A stretch of DNA of 12,230 nucleotides from an uncultured Tolumonas sp. (GCA_903931645.1 CAIZDF010000533.1:1-12230), one strand, 5' to 3'; positions 1 to 8,033 are shown, counted from the first letter of the stretch. Notes: generated by a model from the sequence alone, not told the origin. A program made the numbers and translations.

Positions 1-56
1 AATGCCAGTAACCAGCGACCTAAGCGATCCGGTTGTCGATTAATGAGTCGGGCCAT
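1..56 (-). CDS. ABC transporter permease, N-terminal fragment (cut by window edge)
   Basis: Only the first 18 codons are visible, reading MARLINRQPDRLGRWLLA before the edge. The ATG at 56-54 has a good ribosome binding site (AAAGGAG, 64-70) and starts 24 bases after the stop of the substrate-binding protein gene, so the two are almost certainly co-transcribed. In transporters of this class (nitrate/taurine/urea-carboxylase-associated) the gene after the binding protein is normally the inner-membrane permease, and a short basic N-terminus followed by a hydrophobic start (WLLA) fits that. The permease call rests on context, because no diagnostic domain is inside the window. Confidence 0.6.
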   Translation of the reverse strand, partial: MARLINRQPDRLGRWLLA

Positions 57-80
57 CGCCAATCTCCTTTACTACGCAGA

Positions 81-1157
81 TCACAGCTTGCCGTCAGCAG
101 CCATTTGCATATAAGTCGGGTCAAAACGCAGCTTCACATTCTTTTTATCGCCGAAGATACCTGCGGGTGTTTCGATACCGATAAAGTCAGCACTTGGCGC
201 GCTCTCGCCCAGCAAACCATGCTGTAACGAGAATTCCGCCACCAATTGCATCGTGAGTTTTAGATGTGGATCTTGCACTTGAGACAAAGCATCGACGGGG
301 TTATAGAACATTTTCGTAGCATTGAGCTGAGCTTCATAACCCGCTAGATCAGTGCCGGAAGCTTTCGCCATTGCCGTGCGCGCTTCTTTCGCTTTCGCAT
401 CATTGCCAGACATGGTGTACATCACTTCATACCAAGCCCCTGCCAGCGCTTTTCCCAATTCAGGATGCGCTTTCAACTTGTCGGTTTTTACCACCATCAA
501 ATCGAGAATTTCACCGGGGATCTTGCTGGAATCAAATACCAGATGACTACCCGGCTGTTTGACCACTTCCGACAACATCGGGTTCCAAGTCACGGTAGCT
601 GTGACATCTTTAGTTGCATACGCAGAAACGATATCCGCATCAGAAGTGTTGACGATTTTGATATCTTTCTCACTCATGCCCTGAGTTTCCAGCGCACGCG
701 CCAACAGATAGTGCGACACGCTGAGTTGCACCAGATTAACCGGTTGGCCCTTGATATCTTTCAGATCGGATTTGCCTTTCAGCACCACACCATCATTACC
801 ATTGGAATAATCACCAATGATCACAGCCGTAGAATCAACGCCACCGGCAGCAGGAATCGTTAAAGCATCCATGTTAGTCATCACACAACCATCAAAGCCA
901 CCGGCGGTGTATTGATTAATTGACTCGACATAGTCATTCACCTGCACGACATCAATATCAATGCCGTATTTATCTGCCCATTTTTTGATAATGCCGCTTT
1001 GCGCCGCATAATCCCAAGGCATCCAGCCGGCATAAATCGTCCAAGCAACTTTGAATTTTTCTTTGGCAAATGCTGGCACAGAGCCAAACAAAAAGACCGG
1101 TAACAGGCCAACACACAGCCATTTACGGAATGAGGAGCTAAAAGTGGATTTTTTCAT
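81..1157 (-). CDS. ABC transporter periplasmic substrate-binding protein, urea-carboxylase-associated type; probable guanidine uptake
   Basis: A 358-residue secreted binding protein of the NitT/TauT-like class. Residues 1-31 form a signal peptide: basic MKKS start, hydrophobic stretch around 13-28, and an AFA cleavage site before K32. The mature part begins with a KFKVAWTIYAGWMPWDY segment and contains the AGGFDGCVMTNMDAL region typical of the binding proteins encoded beside urea carboxylase genes. Such proteins are often labelled urea or nitrate transporters. A guanidine-I riboswitch lies in the leader, and the associated carboxylases of this gene family are now known to act on guanidine, so guanidine or a close relative is the likely ligand (inference). 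The start ATG at 1157 follows a purine-rich ribosome binding site (GGGAGGGA, 1162-1169). A permease gene follows 24 bases downstream. The ATPase and catabolic enzymes would lie beyond the left edge. Confidence 0.88.
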   Translation of the reverse strand: MKKSTFSSSFRKWLCVGLLPVFLFGSVPAFAKEKFKVAWTIYAGWMPWDYAAQSGIIKKWADKYGIDIDVVQVNDYVESINQYTAGGFDGCVMTNMDALTIPAAGGVDSTAVIIGDYSNGNDGVVLKGKSDLKDIKGQPVNLVQLSVSHYLLARALETQGMSEKDIKIVNTSDADIVSAYATKDVTATVTWNPMLSEVVKQPGSHLVFDSSKIPGEILDLMVVKTDKLKAHPELGKALAGAWYEVMYTMSGNDAKAKEARTAMAKASGTDLAGYEAQLNATKMFYNPVDALSQVQDPHLKLTMQLVAEFSLQHGLLGESAPSADFIGIETPAGIFGDKKNVKLRFDPTYMQMAADGKL

Positions 1158-1213
1158 GGTTCCCTCCCTGGGAGCACGTGGTTAAAACACAAGAGATCAT
1201 GGCTGTGCGCCGC

Positions 1214-1309
1214 TGTCTCCCGGGTTTTTGTCCCGCCGTGTAACCTTCAGGGAAGGTCGACAACTCTCGGACCAGACACTTACTTGGTAAGCCGGAACCC
1301 TAGTCATCC
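1214..1309 (-). ncRNA. Guanidine-I (ykkC-type) riboswitch aptamer
   Basis: Read on the minus strand, the leader of the binding-protein gene carries the conserved ykkC blocks in order. CTAGGGTTCCGG is at 1303-1292, followed by CTGGTCCGAGAG (about 1276-1265), then ACACGGCGGGA (about 1242-1232), an A-rich linker, and CCCGGGAGA (about 1223-1215). A local hairpin (ACCTT/AAGGT) sits between the second and third blocks. These are the hallmark segments of the guanidine-I class. The related subtype-2 aptamers sense ppGpp, PRPP or nucleotides and control other pathways, so the transporter context favours guanidine. No hairpin with a U-tract lies between the aptamer and the ATG at 1157, so control of translation start is more likely than transcription termination. 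Ligand binding normally turns the gene on in this class. Confidence 0.93.
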
Positions 1310-1767
1310 ATTACAAATTGTGGCACAGAAGCCAGCGTTTGCACGCCATAAACATCAAGTGCGTTATCTAACCAAACTAATGCAAGTCATAAGCCAAGAG
1401 TAAATTAGCGCAAAAACGGCATAACAAAATACTCATTTGAGATTTATTTTGCTGTTTTTATTAATTAGCTTGCCTAATTATTATCACTGCGCGCCAAAAT
1501 GAAACACCATTAAAGGGCAAATGTGACGTGATTTGTAAATGAAAAACGACTAACGTAAACCGCTGGTTATAAACAAGTTAATACGTTACAAACAGATATA
1601 TTTATTATGTTTTTTTATTAAAAAAATCACTTTATACTCAAATTTCTCTGTAAAGATCATATTAATTACTTATTTATATCTTATAAGATGAACACGCCAT
1701 TGAAGGAAAAGGATGGCTGTTGAATGATAGCTCTGGTCACACCGTCAGCAGTACAGGATGTAACTCT
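1310..1767. promoter_or_regulatory. Divergent AT-rich control region between the riboswitch operon and the Aer-like receptor gene
   Basis: This region of about 460 bases has no convincing gene. It must hold the promoter of the riboswitch-led operon (leftward) and that of the receptor gene (rightward). Visible items are: a perfect inverted repeat TAATTAG-N5-CTAATTA at 1462-1480; a T7-ATT-A7 tract at 1610-1626 that would be curved or act like an UP element; and a -10-like TATACT at 1633-1638 without a good -35. A TGTGA half-site at 1522-1526 lacks a clear partner. I see no convincing flagellar sigma-28 promoter. Exact promoters cannot be assigned by eye. Confidence 0.4.
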
Positions 1768-2766
1768 ATGAACCATTTTGCATCAACCGCAGGCAGAGAA
1801 AGAGAATTCTCTGAACAACATAACCTCATCTCTACCACTGACACCCAAAGCCGGATCACCTACGCCAATGAACATTTTTGTGATATTGCCGGTTACCATC
1901 CGGATGAACTAGACAGTCAATATCACAACATTGTTCGTCACGCTGATATGCCGAAAGCCGCATTCAAAGATATGTGGGATCATCTGAAAGATAAAAAAAG
2001 CTGGATGGGTGTCGTAAAAAACCGGTGTAAAAATGGCGATCATTATTGGGTTAATGCATATGTCACCCCAATTTTAGATAACAACGGTAATGTATTTGAA
2101 TATCAGTCCGTCAGAACGAAACCCTCAAGAGACGATATAGAACGAGCAGCCGGTTATTACCAACAAATAAACAGCGGAAAATTACCACGGGCATTACGCT
2201 TACCTACGTTTAATATTTCATTAATCTCTCTTTTACTTTCATTCGGTACTATTATCGCAATTATTGCGAATATGATGTTATCCGAAATAAATCCGCTTTC
2301 ATCCGTCGCCATTGGTTTAGTCATAATACAATCCGTCTTTGCGATCTGGTGGGGAAGAAAATTAAAAACACTGGCCAAGATTGCTAAAGAAAATTTTAAT
2401 ACTGATATCACTCAAGTGCTATATACCGGTCGTCGCGATGAGCTGGCAGCGATCGAATTAGCTCTCAGAATGAAAAAAGCCGAGTTAAGAGCCATTGTCG
2501 GACGAACCGGTGATACCTGTAACACTATTCTGCAAGCTGCAGAGGATGATGCGGGTAATATCCAATCCATTACTGACAACATTGATCGTCAGCGTGCCGA
2601 AACGGAACAGCTAGCTACTGCCATCAATGAAATGAGCAGCTCGATCCGCGAAGTAGCCACCAGTGCAAGTTCAACATCTGAACTGACAACAGAAGCACGT
2701 CAAACTGCGGAACAGGGCCAAAAAAAGTATTCTGGCAACTGTAAGCGCCGTAAACGCCTTGCATAA
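1768..2766 (+). CDS. Aer-like aerotaxis/redox chemoreceptor, N-terminal part (frameshifted)
   Basis: The N-terminal two thirds of a receptor resembling E. coli Aer, which reads cell redox state through FAD bound to a PAS domain and signals to CheA/CheW. From the ATG at 1768 the PAS domain spans about residues 18-115 and keeps the Aer flavin-pocket signature: [11 protein letters not shown] (R57, H58, D60) and [12 protein letters not shown]. Two membrane segments follow (about 149-170 and 176-196), then a HAMP-like segment and the first coiled coil with [12 protein letters not shown]. The frame breaks at an A7 run (2720-2726), after which 12 unrelated basic residues lead to a stop. I prefer ATG 1768 (AGGA at 1755-1758) to an upstream TTG at 1720, because it gives the same spacing to the PAS residues as E. 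coli Aer. Removing one A would join it to the next segment as one protein of about 522 residues. Confidence 0.85.
   Translation: MNHFASTAGREREFSEQHNLISTTDTQSRITYANEHFCDIAGYHPDELDSQYHNIVRHADMPKAAFKDMWDHLKDKKSWMGVVKNRCKNGDHYWVNAYVTPILDNNGNVFEYQSVRTKPSRDDIERAAGYYQQINSGKLPRALRLPTFNISLISLLLSFGTIIAIIANMMLSEINPLSSVAIGLVIIQSVFAIWWGRKLKTLAKIAKENFNTDITQVLYTGRRDELAAIELALRMKKAELRAIVGRTGDTCNTILQAAEDDAGNIQSITDNIDRQRAETEQLATAINEMSSSIREVATSASSTSELTTEARQTAEQGQKKYSGNCKRRKRLA
2720..2726 (+). other. A7 tract carrying the frameshift in the Aer-like receptor gene
   Basis: Seven A residues sit between GGCC and GTATT. With six, the reading continues [20 protein letters not shown] straight into the signalling domain encoded by the following frame; with seven, translation stops at 2766. 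The zero-frame codons CAA AAA AAG form an A AAA AAG heptamer like the -1 slippery site of dnaX. However, a -1 shift here runs into TAA at once, and the frame needed is +1. Simple dnaX-type recoding therefore cannot rescue it. An indel, transcript slippage or a sequence error remain. Confidence 0.85.
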
Positions 2767-3337
2767 TGAATTAGATAACTCAAAACAAGTTATCAATGAA
2801 TTAGCTGATAACACCAAACACATTGGCAGCATCCTTGACGTCATTACCAGCATTGCCGATCAAACAAACCTATTGGCACTCAATGCCGCGATCGAAGCAG
2901 CTAGAGCCGGAGAGCAAGGCCGCGGTTTTGCCGTGGTTGCCGATGAAATCCGTTCCTTAGCGCTGAAAACACGTACATCTACGAACGAAATTCAGCAAAT
3001 GATCTCAAAACTACAAAGTAGCGCTAGCACTGCGGTCACGACAATGGATCATGGGGCTGATTTGTCAGAAACTTGTCGTACACAAGCTAATGCTGCCGGT
3101 GAGGTATTTAACCAGATCAATGACATGCTGCATCATGTCACCGATGCAAGCCATCAAATTGCTACTGCGGTTGAAGAACAAGCGTATGTCACCGAAGATA
3201 TTAATCGTAGCATCCATAATATTCGTGAATTAGCGGATACCAGTACTACCAGCAGCCATACTGCAGTTGATCGTATCGCGTTACTGGTAGATCGCCTGCA
3301 AGGCTTGTGTCGCCTGATCAACCAATTCCAACGTTAA
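2759..3337 (+). CDS. Aer-like chemoreceptor, C-terminal MCP signalling domain (downstream piece of the frameshifted gene)
   Basis: The cytoplasmic signalling half of the same receptor. It holds the highly conserved hairpin tip ([38 protein letters not shown], about residues 31-68 of this segment), where CheA and CheW dock. Coiled coils with ITAVEEQ-type adaptation-region residues ([19 protein letters not shown]) follow. No ligand-binding or membrane part is encoded here, and the ATG at 2759 lies inside the coiled coil, so it is not a natural gene start. Homology continues without a gap from the preceding segment once one base is removed at the A7 run. If expressed alone it would be a soluble, unregulated signalling domain. 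A long hairpin lies just after the stop. Confidence 0.85.
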   Translation: MHNELDNSKQVINELADNTKHIGSILDVITSIADQTNLLALNAAIEAARAGEQGRGFAVVADEIRSLALKTRTSTNEIQQMISKLQSSASTAVTTMDHGADLSETCRTQANAAGEVFNQINDMLHHVTDASHQIATAVEEQAYVTEDINRSIHNIRELADTSTTSSHTAVDRIALLVDRLQGLCRLINQFQR

Positions 3338-3343
3338 TCAAAT

Positions 3344-3380
3344 GAAGCTGGACGGTTTTTAACTAAAATCGTCCAGCTTC
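3344..3380 (+). terminator. Strong hairpin after the Aer-like gene; probable transcript end
   Basis: A 16-pair stem (3344-3359 with 3365-3380, one G-U pair) closes a 5-base loop, TAACT. It begins 6 bases after the receptor stop codon. No T-run follows the right arm, so intrinsic termination is uncertain; the hairpin may instead protect the 3' end of the mRNA. Confidence 0.5.
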
Positions 3381-3444
3381 CACACTAAGAGCCTATTGAT
3401 CCTACCGGATCGTCAAAAAAATAGCTTAATTACTGGCACACCCT

Positions 3445-3472
3445 TTGCTCATGAACAAATACCCGCTATACG
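3445..3472 (+). promoter_or_regulatory. Possible sigma-70 promoter of the SieB-like gene
   Basis: TTGCTC (3445-3450) and TATACG (3467-3472) are separated by 16 bases. Transcription would start around 3479, giving a very short leader before the ATG at 3491. The match is moderate. A dyad GATCC-TACC-GGATC lies just upstream, at about 3399-3412. Confidence 0.35.
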
Positions 3473-3490
3473 TTATTCAGGGATATTTTT

Positions 3491-4069
3491 ATGAGACGGT
3501 GGAATAGACACTTTAGCCAATACCGCACACTGAACTGGCTTATGATATGGATGCTGCTTTGCTGCTGCACTATTTTATTATTTCCAGTCGAACGCTTTCA
3601 TAGCGCCGGAGAATGGCTGATACAATTCAGAGTATTCTTTAGTCTGGGTCTGTTAATTGCCTGCTCATATTTTGCCAGCCAGCTATTATTGATTGTTTGG
3701 GATCATGCACTTACGAATTGGTTGGAACGCCAAAAACAGCAAAGTCTACAGCGTATGATTGAGTGCCTCGATTTCACCGAAAAGGCTATTTTACGCGAGT
3801 TTGTGATTCAACGAAAAAGCGTCATAAATTTGCCATTGACCGAACCAGCAGTCAAAAATTTGCTAGATGCTGGCGTTCTCGACTTCGCGTATGGTCAGCC
3901 GCTGAACGATGATTTGAGTCAAATAAAAGCATTGATGATTGCATTGGACGCCCGCCCATTACTGACCTACAAAGCCCTTGGTTTAAGTAATGGTAAAATG
4001 AGCGAAGAACAAGTCGAAATCATCATGAACGCACGACCAAAATACATCAGTAAAAACTCGATGCGCTAA
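3491..4069 (+). CDS. Small two-TM membrane protein resembling the superinfection exclusion B (SieB) family
   Basis: A 192-residue protein with two predicted membrane segments (about residues 14-33, containing a CCC triplet at 24-26, and about 48-70). A basic amphipathic linker and a cytoplasmic C-terminal domain follow. The segment LDFTEKAILREFVIQRKSVINLPLTEPAVKNLLDAGVLDF (about 93-132) has the shape of the SieB-like domain found in phage-encoded and chromosomal exclusion proteins, where a short helix-rich module follows two N-terminal helices. That assignment is by pattern recall and is moderate. In phage P22 and lambda, SieB aborts infection by certain other phages; many chromosomal relatives have no known role. 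The gene stands alone, with its own likely promoter upstream and a strong terminator downstream. AGGG at about 3479-3482 precedes the ATG. Confidence 0.6.
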   Translation: MRRWNRHFSQYRTLNWLMIWMLLCCCTILLFPVERFHSAGEWLIQFRVFFSLGLLIACSYFASQLLLIVWDHALTNWLERQKQQSLQRMIECLDFTEKAILREFVIQRKSVINLPLTEPAVKNLLDAGVLDFAYGQPLNDDLSQIKALMIALDARPLLTYKALGLSNGKMSEEQVEIIMNARPKYISKNSMR

Positions 4070-4082
4070 TCCCCTTCCTAAT

Positions 4083-4119
4083 AAATAAAAAAGCACCTTT
4101 AAAAGGTGCTTTTTTATTT
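4083..4119. terminator. Bidirectional intrinsic terminator between the SieB-like gene and mgsA
   Basis: An almost perfect palindrome: an 18-base arm at 4083-4100 pairs with 4102-4119. It has a GC-containing core (AAGCACCTT / AAGGTGCTT) flanked by A6 and T6 runs on opposite sides, so each strand ends in a U-tract. It sits 13 bases after the plus-strand stop and 22 bases after the mgsA stop on the minus strand, and serves both converging genes. Confidence 0.92.
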
Positions 4120-4141
4120 AACCAGATTAATGAGTTTAATT

Positions 4142-4603
4142 TTATTCAGTCCGCGACTTCAAATAACCGGCATAATCAGGAATTTCAATACAAAATGCTT
4201 TCTTCATATTCGGCGAATCCATCAGGAAGTCGGCTGTTGCCTGATTGGTTGCCATCGGAATATTCCATACAGCAGCCAATCGCAGTAATGCCTTAACGTC
4301 TGGATCATGCGGCACCGCATTGAGAGGATCCCAGAAGAAAATTAATACATCAATTTTTCCTTCTGCAATCAGAGCACCTAATTGCTGATCTCCGCCCATT
4401 GGGCCAGAAAGTAAGCAGGTGATCGGCAAACCAGCCTCTTTACTTAAACGAGTGCCCGTTGTGCCCGTCGCATACAGATGATGTAACTTCAACTCTTCCG
4501 CACGAACTTTTACCCAGTCAACCAGTGCCTGTTTCATATTGTCGTGCGCAACTAAAGCTACACGCTTGTGCCCAGCCATTTCACGTTGAGTCATTAACGC
4601 CAT
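4142..4603 (-). CDS. mgsA: Methylglyoxal synthase
   Basis: A 153-residue cytoplasmic enzyme that converts dihydroxyacetone phosphate to methylglyoxal and phosphate, a bypass of lower glycolysis used when sugar phosphates build up. The length matches E. coli MgsA (152) and the core is nearly identical: VALVAHD with H20, YATGTTGT (44-51), SGPMGGDQQ with the catalytic base D72, and [22 protein letters not shown] with H99 and D102. The ATG at 4603 is preceded by GAGGGA; a second Met (codon 4) is possible but gives no better spacing. It is a single gene converging on the SieB-like gene and sharing its terminator. The upstream region has a possible -10 TATAAA with a 17-base spacer to a weak -35. 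Confidence 0.97.
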   Translation of the reverse strand: MALMTQREMAGHKRVALVAHDNMKQALVDWVKVRAEELKLHHLYATGTTGTRLSKEAGLPITCLLSGPMGGDQQLGALIAEGKIDVLIFFWDPLNAVPHDPDVKALLRLAAVWNIPMATNQATADFLMDSPNMKKAFCIEIPDYAGYLKSRTE

Positions 4604-5096
4604 ACCAGTCCCTCGGATAGATAATCTAGTTGTGCTGCAATTTATAATGCACAGTATATATTTCCGGAAAAAATAAAAAGCGACTCAAATTGCACTTTCT
4701 AAGCATTTCAAATCAAACAGTTATGATATTTTAACCCACAACACGCGTTTAGTGAGTTAAATGTTGCATAAAATCCCCACAACAACAATAACTGCTACAT
4801 CCCAATTCACAGTTCAGATGAAATAAGACTCTGAAAAATTCTCATCCAAGATAAATCGTCACTGTAAAGCTGCAGATATCGCAATTAAGTAGCAAACAAA
4901 TCCCTCTATTTTTAAATGAATCCTCTCAGCCAAGTTACAGGCGGTAGCAGTAAAATAGCAAATGGACCTAAAAAACTTATGCTTTCCCAATTCCGATCAA
5001 ATTTTCATCAAGTGCATTTATTTTATATGGAAAGAAGCCATCAGCCATCTATATTAAAATCATCTTACATACTCGTTGTATTACTCAGAGGAATTT
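4604..5096. other. AT-rich divergent intergenic region between mgsA and the BdlA-like receptor
   Basis: About 490 bases with no supported gene. On the minus strand, next to mgsA, a possible promoter has TATAAA (4646-4641) and TTCCGG (4669-4664) with a 17-base spacer, plus an alternative -10 TATACT (4658-4653). On the plus strand there is a strong ribosome binding site AGAGGAA (5087-5093) just before an ATG at 5097. A 63-codon open frame at 4916-5107 has no ribosome binding site and a composition unlike a real protein. I looked for cyclic-di-GMP riboswitch signatures before the receptor and did not find them. Confidence 0.4.
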
Positions 5097-5138
5097 ATGT
5101 TTTTTAAAAAAATGATAATCATGTGCAACTTCAATTAG
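5097..5138 (+). other. Natural start region of the BdlA-like gene, out of frame (T6A7 run)
   Basis: AGAGGAA (5087-5093) precedes an ATG that reads [13 protein letters not shown] and stops at 5138. A run of T6 (5100-5105) followed by A7 (5106-5112) lies directly after the ATG. One extra A, or a -1 shift on the A run, gives [19 protein letters not shown], which runs straight into the receptor frame and looks like the usual N-terminus of such soluble receptors. The well-placed ribosome binding site therefore belongs to the receptor, but the written sequence puts it out of frame. Confidence 0.7.
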
Positions 5139-6412
5139 ATGCACTCAAAAAAATAGAAGCCATACTGAATTCGATGATACTGCATTGCCCGACTATAGAA
5201 TTTACCAGCGACGGTACCATTATTAATGCCAGTGATGCTTTCTTATCTGCACTCGGAGGTTACTCACTGTCAGATGTTGTTGGTAAACACCATCGCTTGT
5301 TTTGTTATGATGAATTTACTAATAGCCCCGATTATAAAAAATTCTGGAGTGAGCTGGCTTCAGGCAAGCCTCAGGCTGGCCAATTTCAGAGAAAGAAAAA
5401 AGATGGTTCTGAAGTTTGGATTGAAGCTACTTATATTCCCGTGACAGAAAATGGCGTAGTCACCCGCGTTTTTAAATTTGCCGCTGATATTACCGATAAA
5501 TTCAGACAGCTTATTGGACAGAAAGCACTCATCGATGCCGTTGATCGCTCCAATGCATTAATTGAATTTACGCCAACCGGAGAGGTTGTAACAGCAAACC
5601 AGAATTTTCTGGATGCTATGGGATATAACTTGGCAGACATTGTCGGCAAACATCACAGAATGTTCTGCACCGATGACTTTATTCAAAAAAACACCCATTT
5701 CTGGCGTGATCTTGGCTCAGGGCACTTTAAAAATGGCCTGTTTCAACGCATCACAAGACACGGCGATACGGTCTGGCTAGAAGCGACCTACAACCCTATT
5801 TTTGATACCAAAGGCAAAGTCATCAAAGTTGTCAAAATTGCCGCTGATGTAACTAAGCGCATTAATGAACAATTGGAAATCCAAAAAGCCGCAGAAATAG
5901 CACACAGCACCTCCGTTGAAACAGCTCAAGTGTCAGAGTCAGGTGCGACAATTCTGGAAAAAGCCGTGACAACTGCAGACCAAATCGCTAAGGAGATCAG
6001 AAACTCATTCGATTTGGTAGAAGAATTAAACTTTCAGTCGGCGGAAATATCAAAAATTGTCACCACCATCGGCGCTATAGCTGCGCAGACAAATCTACTG
6101 GCATTGAATGCAGCAATAGAAGCAGCCAGAGCTGGTGAACAGGGGCGTGGTTTTGCCGTGGTAGCGGATGAAGTTAGAAATCTTGCAGCCAAGACGACAC
6201 AGTCAACGGGTGAAATTAACCAGATGGTAATGAAAAACAACCAATTAGTTGCAGGAACTAAAACCGCAATGACCCATGTTACAGCTCAGGCGCAGGACAA
6301 TTCACAATTAATTACAGAAGCATCCGGTATTATTCAGGAAATACTGAGAGGTGCCATACATGTGTCAGAAACTGTTGGTCATTTAGTTAACAATTCGGCG
6401 CAATCACACTGA
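5123..6412 (+). CDS. Soluble PAS-PAS-MCP chemoreceptor-like transducer (BdlA-like architecture)
   Basis: A 429-residue open frame without membrane segments. PAS domain 1 covers about residues 20-124, PAS 2 about 141-244, and a short MCP signalling domain about 255-429, with the conserved tip [37 protein letters not shown] at about 319-355. The two PAS domains are clear duplicates: each carries GKHHR-x-FC (54-61 and 175-182), an FW motif, a G-FQR motif and a WxEATY motif (99-104 and 218-223). The layout and length match BdlA of Pseudomonas aeruginosa, a sensor linked to biofilm dispersal; the ligand here is unknown. The only in-frame start near the 5' end is a GTG at 5123 without a ribosome binding site. 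The well-placed ATG at 5097 is one base out of frame across an A7 run. Hairpins with T-runs follow the gene. Confidence 0.88.
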   Translation: MQLQLDALKKIEAILNSMILHCPTIEFTSDGTIINASDAFLSALGGYSLSDVVGKHHRLFCYDEFTNSPDYKKFWSELASGKPQAGQFQRKKKDGSEVWIEATYIPVTENGVVTRVFKFAADITDKFRQLIGQKALIDAVDRSNALIEFTPTGEVVTANQNFLDAMGYNLADIVGKHHRMFCTDDFIQKNTHFWRDLGSGHFKNGLFQRITRHGDTVWLEATYNPIFDTKGKVIKVVKIAADVTKRINEQLEIQKAAEIAHSTSVETAQVSESGATILEKAVTTADQIAKEIRNSFDLVEELNFQSAEISKIVTTIGAIAAQTNLLALNAAIEAARAGEQGRGFAVVADEVRNLAAKTTQSTGEINQMVMKNNQLVAGTKTAMTHVTAQAQDNSQLITEASGIIQEILRGAIHVSETVGHLVNNSAQSH

Positions 6413-6442
6413 TAAGTCTTATACTGACACTATTGATGACAC

Positions 6443-6470
6443 AAAAACAAAAAAGCAGCCGAAGCTGCTT
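6443..6470 (-). terminator. Intrinsic terminator of the tRNA-tuf operon
   Basis: On the minus strand, AAGCAGC-TTCG-GCTGCTT (6470-6453) forms a 7-pair stem with a stable UUCG tetraloop. It is followed by TTTTTTGTTTTT (6454-6443). This is a textbook rho-independent terminator 61 bases past the tuf stop codon. It is the second of two stacked hairpins. Confidence 0.93.
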
Positions 6471-6475
6471 TCCTG

Positions 6476-6503
6476 AAAAGTGCGGCCAGAGGTCGCACTT
6501 TTT
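6476..6503. terminator. Second hairpin between tuf and the BdlA-like gene, possibly bidirectional
   Basis: AAAAGTGCG (6476-6484) pairs with CGCACTTTT (6494-6502). The stem can extend inward to about 12 pairs with an AGA loop. It has T-runs on both strands (CTTTTT rightward, CTTTTC leftward). It probably ends transcription from the receptor gene on the plus strand and backs up the tuf terminator on the minus strand. Confidence 0.75.
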
Positions 6504-6530
6504 ATATTGCGTGATGCGCAAAGTAATCGA

Positions 6531-7730
<1,200 letters not shown>

Positions 7731-7810
7731 CTAACACTGTTTGTATGGTAAGAAACTCACCACGGTACACACCGTCCGACGAGTATCAATGATTGCACTT
7801 TGAATTAAAT

Positions 7811-7885
<75 letters not shown>

Positions 7886-7904
7886 ATAGCTACAATGCTC
7901 AAGA

Positions 7905-7989
7905 TGGTGGAGGGAGAAGGATTCGAACCTTCGAAGGCAGAGCCGTCAGATTTACAGTCTGATCCCTTTGGCCGCTCGGGAATCCCTCC
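7905..7989 (-). tRNA. tyrU: tRNA-Tyr (anticodon GTA)
   Basis: 85 bases on the minus strand with encoded CCA. The acceptor GGAGGGA pairs with TCCCTCC. The anticodon loop CTGTAAA carries GTA. A long variable arm (ACGGCTCTGCCTTCGAA region) marks it as a class II tRNA, and the T loop is GGTTCGAATCC. It is the first gene of the tRNA-tuf operon and starts about 45 bases downstream of the predicted promoter -10 box. Confidence 0.98.
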
Positions 7990-8033
7990 ATCAGTGCCAA
8001 TAAAATCATGGCGTCCTGCAAAGAGCGTTGCGA

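Noticed and set aside
1520..1540. CRP site (AAATGTGA half)
   Set aside because: The left half is perfect, but the right half TTGTA matches TCACA poorly; not enough for a call.
1720..1767. TTG start adding 16 residues to the Aer-like receptor
   Set aside because: The added residues have no counterpart in E. coli Aer, and ATG 1768 with AGGA in front places R57/H58/D60 exactly as in Aer.
1500..1767. Flagellar sigma-28 promoter for the Aer-like gene
   Set aside because: TAAAG occurs at several places, but none is followed at the right distance by a GCCGATAA-like box.
2719..2745. Programmed -1 frameshifting at A AAA AAG in the Aer-like gene
   Set aside because: A -1 shift reads GTA TTC TGG CAA CTG TAA and stops; the downstream domain is in the +1 frame.
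4604..5096. Cyclic-di-GMP riboswitch before the BdlA-like receptor
   Set aside because: Such switches often precede MCP genes, and a GGTAGC is present, but the conserved GGCAAACC and GACGCAAAGCC blocks are missing.
4916..5107. 63-codon open frame before the BdlA-like receptor
   Set aside because: No ribosome binding site before its ATG, low-complexity composition without recognisable family features, and it overlaps the receptor's own translation start region. Likely chance in AT-rich DNA.
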